Assembly: GCF_000242895.2 (NCBI RefSeq)
Contig: NC_021171.1
Span: 964,001 to 1,028,000, forward strand
Direction of reading: 5' to 3'
Length of the DNA: 64,000 bases
DNA from: Bacillus sp. 1NLA3E
GTDB lineage: Bacteria > Bacillota > Bacilli > Bacillales > Cytobacillaceae
Below are positions 62,138 through 64,000 of this stretch, one piece after another. Made by a program: the position numbers and the translations under genes. The notes below the pieces were generated by a model. It had not been told where the DNA came from. It worked only from the letters and a program-made list of their open reading frames with translations, and did not search any database. Numbering within the stretch: position 1 is the first letter of the stretch; each line of letters begins with the position of its first letter.

Positions 62138-62575
62138 ATGATTAGACGGATTTTATATATGCTTATTCTTTTCATGCTGGTTCCAGTACTTAATGTTGAC
62201 GGGCAAAATGAAAATGGTGGCGGACAAGGGGTTGTTAAAACACTAGACGATCTTTATTTTTCTAAAAATAACCCTATTTTTCGTCATGTAAAAGTGAGCG
62301 GACGTGACGGGACTTATGTTGTTAAAGGGGAAGCACGAACAACAAAAGGATACTTTTATTACGTAGTCGAAGATGGTCATCGTGAGTTTATTTCAGAAAC
62401 TCGTGTTGTTTCCAGAAAGGCATTTCCAAAGTGGTCAAGATTCGAAATAAAAGTGACCATTCCAGCAAACGTACTTCCTGACAATGGTACGGTCGCGATG
62501 TATTTATTTGAAAAAGAAAAAAAGAGTGGAGAACTGATTCATGTTTTTCCCGTTATATTACAGCAATTCTATTAA
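62138..62575 (+). CDS. exported protein with Gmad2-like immunoglobulin domain
   Basis: This 145-residue protein has a signal peptide (MIRRILYMLILFMLVPVLNV) and then a single domain: RHVKVSGRDGTYVVKGEART, FYYVVEDGHREFIS, RFEIKVTIPANVLPDNG, AMYLFEKEKKSGELIHVF. The pattern resembles the bacterial spore-germination immunoglobulin-like domain Gmad2 found in GerM/LpqB-type proteins. A role at the spore or cell surface is inference. The ATG at 62138 follows AGAGGTG; a TTG at 62123 abuts the yitT stop. Family assignment is moderate. Confidence 0.7.
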   Translation: MIRRILYMLILFMLVPVLNVDGQNENGGGQGVVKTLDDLYFSKNNPIFRHVKVSGRDGTYVVKGEARTTKGYFYYVVEDGHREFISETRVVSRKAFPKWSRFEIKVTIPANVLPDNGTVAMYLFEKEKKSGELIHVFPVILQQFY

Positions 62576-62582
62576 CGAAAAA

Positions 62583-62621
62583 AGAGGCTAACGAAGTGGC
62601 AGTTGCCATTTGTTAGCCTCT
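62583..62621. terminator. bidirectional terminator
   Basis: AGAGGCTAAC (62583-62592) pairs with GTTAGCCTCT (62612-62621), with an inner TGGC/GCCA. The A run on the left gives TTTTTT for minus-strand transcripts ending here. Confidence 0.85.
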
Positions 62622-62633
62622 CCTTCCCCATGA

Positions 62634-62819
62634 TTATGTTAGGTTTTCAAGCTCGTTTTGTAATACGTGAAGCTGCGCTTGTTCAGCAACCGTGGAATTA
62701 GCATAGGCAGATTCTAAAGCATTTTTTGCTCTAGGTATTGCAGTTTGCTGATCATTTGGATCCGCTGACTTGGCTAAACTTACAAATTTCCTCGCTTCTT
62801 GAAATAGTCGGTTACCCAT
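62634..62819 (-). CDS. DUF3813-like small protein
   Basis: This 61-residue helical protein starts MGNRLFQEARKFVSLAKSA, then has TAIPRAKNALESAYANSTVA and EQAQLHVLQNELENL. It fits the DUF3813 family of short Bacillus proteins by memory; function unknown. GGAGG lies upstream, at the end of the preceding gene, so it is probably co-transcribed with the 50-residue gene at 62822. Confidence 0.75.
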   Translation of the reverse strand: MGNRLFQEARKFVSLAKSADPNDQQTAIPRAKNALESAYANSTVAEQAQLHVLQNELENLT

Positions 62820-62821
62820 GT

Positions 62822-62974
62822 TTATATTCCTCCAAGTGAAGAATCATGTACATTTGCCATTTTTTGAGCTTCAGCTTCAGCGTAGGTGGTGTGATAAGGG
62901 ATACGGTTTGCATGCTGGGAGACTGTTGTTGCCCCTTGTTGCACAAATCGTCGTGATTTATTCCGTTTACCCAT
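62822..62974 (-). CDS. small basic hypothetical protein
   Basis: This is a 50-codon gene with GGAGGG six bases before the ATG, two bases upstream of the DUF3813-like gene. The protein starts MGKRNKSRRFVQQGATTVSQ and contains HANRIPYHTTYAEAEAQKM. The basic N-terminus and low complexity recall small spore-associated proteins, but no family is recognised. Gene status rests on the ribosome site, tight spacing to the next gene and the good frame. Confidence 0.65.
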   Translation of the reverse strand: MGKRNKSRRFVQQGATTVSQHANRIPYHTTYAEAEAQKMANVHDSSLGGI

Positions 62975-63079
62975 TAGAATCCCTCCAACCGAGCTTGATT
63001 TGAAGCATTCATTATGCTTCTTTCATAGTATCTCCTCAAGAGGTAAGATTAAAAAGGAAAAAATAGGGAAGGTAATCGT

Positions 63080-63898
63080 CTATAAAGCCTTTAAATTCAA
63101 TAATTCGTTTAAATAAATTGCTACCCCGTCTTCTTCATTCGATAGGGTTTCTTCATTGGCAATATTTTTTACAGCATCAATACCATTTCCCATAGCAATT
63201 CCACGTCCTGCAAATTCCAACATTTCTAAATCGTTATCCTCATCACCAAAAGCAATAACTCGATCTTGTGGAATATTATAATAATCGCAGGCCACTTTAA
63301 GCCCTGCCGCTTTATTCAAGCCAGATTTAATAATTTCAATAACATGCCATGGAGCGGCCCAGCTTCTGTGGTCAATCACCTCTGCGTGAACGGTAGACAG
63401 GTGGTGACGAATCTGCTTAAGTTGGTCTTCTTCAGTATGAATTAACAAACTAGTTGGGGAGTCAGTTAAAAATGTCCGCAAGTCTCCCGTGGTAATGTTT
63501 GGATTTCCCAGTTGGAAAATCTCCAGTATTTTTTCATCATGATAGTGAATATAGACTTCATCAATGACTTCAGCAATAATATTATGAAATGAAAAGGAAT
63601 CAAGCGCATCAACGATCTCCTTTACCACCTTAATATCCATTGGTGAGTGGTAAATCCCCCAGCGATAATCATTAGGATGATGAATAAATGCCCCATTAAA
63701 GTTAACGATAGGGCTATCGAGTTCTAACTCCCTGTAAAACATTTCGCTTGATCGATATGGTCTTCCTGTTGCAATCATCACAATATGCCCCTGTTCACGA
63801 GCCTTGCGAATGACTTCTTTTGTATTAAGAGAAATTCTCTTATCATCGGTTAATAAAGTTCCATCGAGATCTAATGCAATTAGATGTTTGTTTGTCAT
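63080..63898 (-). CDS. yitU: Cof-type HAD phosphatase YitU
   Basis: This 272-residue HAD-superfamily phosphatase has motif I LIALDLDGTLL (Asp10, Asp12), motif II VMIATGRPY, a C2-type cap, and motifs III/IV GLNKAAGLK and IAFGDEDNDLEML. B. subtilis YitU acts as a minor 5-amino-6-ribitylamino-uracil phosphate phosphatase in riboflavin synthesis, together with YcsE and YwtE; the substrate here is inferred from that. AAGGAGAATG lies before the ATG. It is the last gene in the window, in the same orientation as the two small genes downstream of it. Confidence 0.9.
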   Translation of the reverse strand: MTNKHLIALDLDGTLLTDDKRISLNTKEVIRKAREQGHIVMIATGRPYRSSEMFYRELELDSPIVNFNGAFIHHPNDYRWGIYHSPMDIKVVKEIVDALDSFSFHNIIAEVIDEVYIHYHDEKILEIFQLGNPNITTGDLRTFLTDSPTSLLIHTEEDQLKQIRHHLSTVHAEVIDHRSWAAPWHVIEIIKSGLNKAAGLKVACDYYNIPQDRVIAFGDEDNDLEMLEFAGRGIAMGNGIDAVKNIANEETLSNEEDGVAIYLNELLNLKAL

Positions 63899-64000
63899 AC
63901 ATTCTCCTTCTTTTTATCCAGGATGTATTTTCCGTATTATAAAGTGTAACCTAGTTCTTTTACATTGTTGTGATCTGAGTGTTAAGCTTGGGAAAAAATT

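Overview
The window comes from a low-GC, endospore-forming member of the Bacillaceae. The evidence is AGGAGG-type ribosome sites, TTG/GTG starts, a complete gerPA-gerPF spore-coat permeability operon with a sigma-K promoter, addB-addA, and gene runs in the order known from Bacillus subtilis (gerP, yisL, yisN, asnO; yitK, yitL; yitS, yitT, yitU). The species cannot be fixed from the sequence; a Neobacillus/Mesobacillus-like organism is plausible.

Layout. 1-4907: the downstream part of a paeninodin-type lasso peptide cluster. It has the precursor C-terminus at the window edge, an A/K hairpin, a precursor kinase, the RRE protein B1, the cysteine peptidase B2, a nucleotidyltransferase and an ABC exporter. 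4973-28034: a long exopolysaccharide (eps) operon. It begins with a promoter whose spacer is filled by a perfect SinR-type operator. It continues through epsA, epsB, an EAR-like antitermination RNA followed by a terminator, epsC, galU, an epsD broken by an amber codon, epsF, epsG, a decayed galE remnant, epsL, epsM and epsN, then a SinR-like repressor gene. An AT-rich cassette of glycosyltransferases, a pyruvyltransferase and a flippase ends at a strong terminator. 28095-30425: a convergent gene for a large beta-helix protein. 30637-32418: a truncated IS21 element interrupted by a twice-deleted IS66 element.

32541-39485: a second lasso locus (cyclase, precursor, kinase, exporter; no B1/B2), followed by a metallophosphoesterase stub, a VanZ-like gene and a PqqD-like/S26-peptidase gene pair. 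16-bp inverted repeats of the SinR type occur before eps, inside the eps leader, before the EAR, before lasso locus 2 and before the PqqD-like pair. This suggests that matrix production and lasso peptide synthesis share a regulator that may be encoded in the window.

39617-63898: core genome. It holds a TfoX C-terminal-domain protein, addB-addA, gerPF-PA (minus strand), an acyl-CoA synthetase, a DUF418 membrane protein, yisL, yisN, asnO, a 21-bp tandem repeat, a NERD nuclease-like protein, a membrane-anchored GH13 protein with altered catalytic residues, yitK, yitL, a DUF3941-like small gene, yitS, yitT, a Gmad2-like exported protein, two small genes and yitU.

How it may work together: the two lasso loci encode different precursors, both ending in serine, and each has its own kinase and exporter. 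Only locus 1 has the leader-recognition and leader-cleaving genes within view, so locus 2 probably borrows them. No tRNA, rRNA or CRISPR array was seen.
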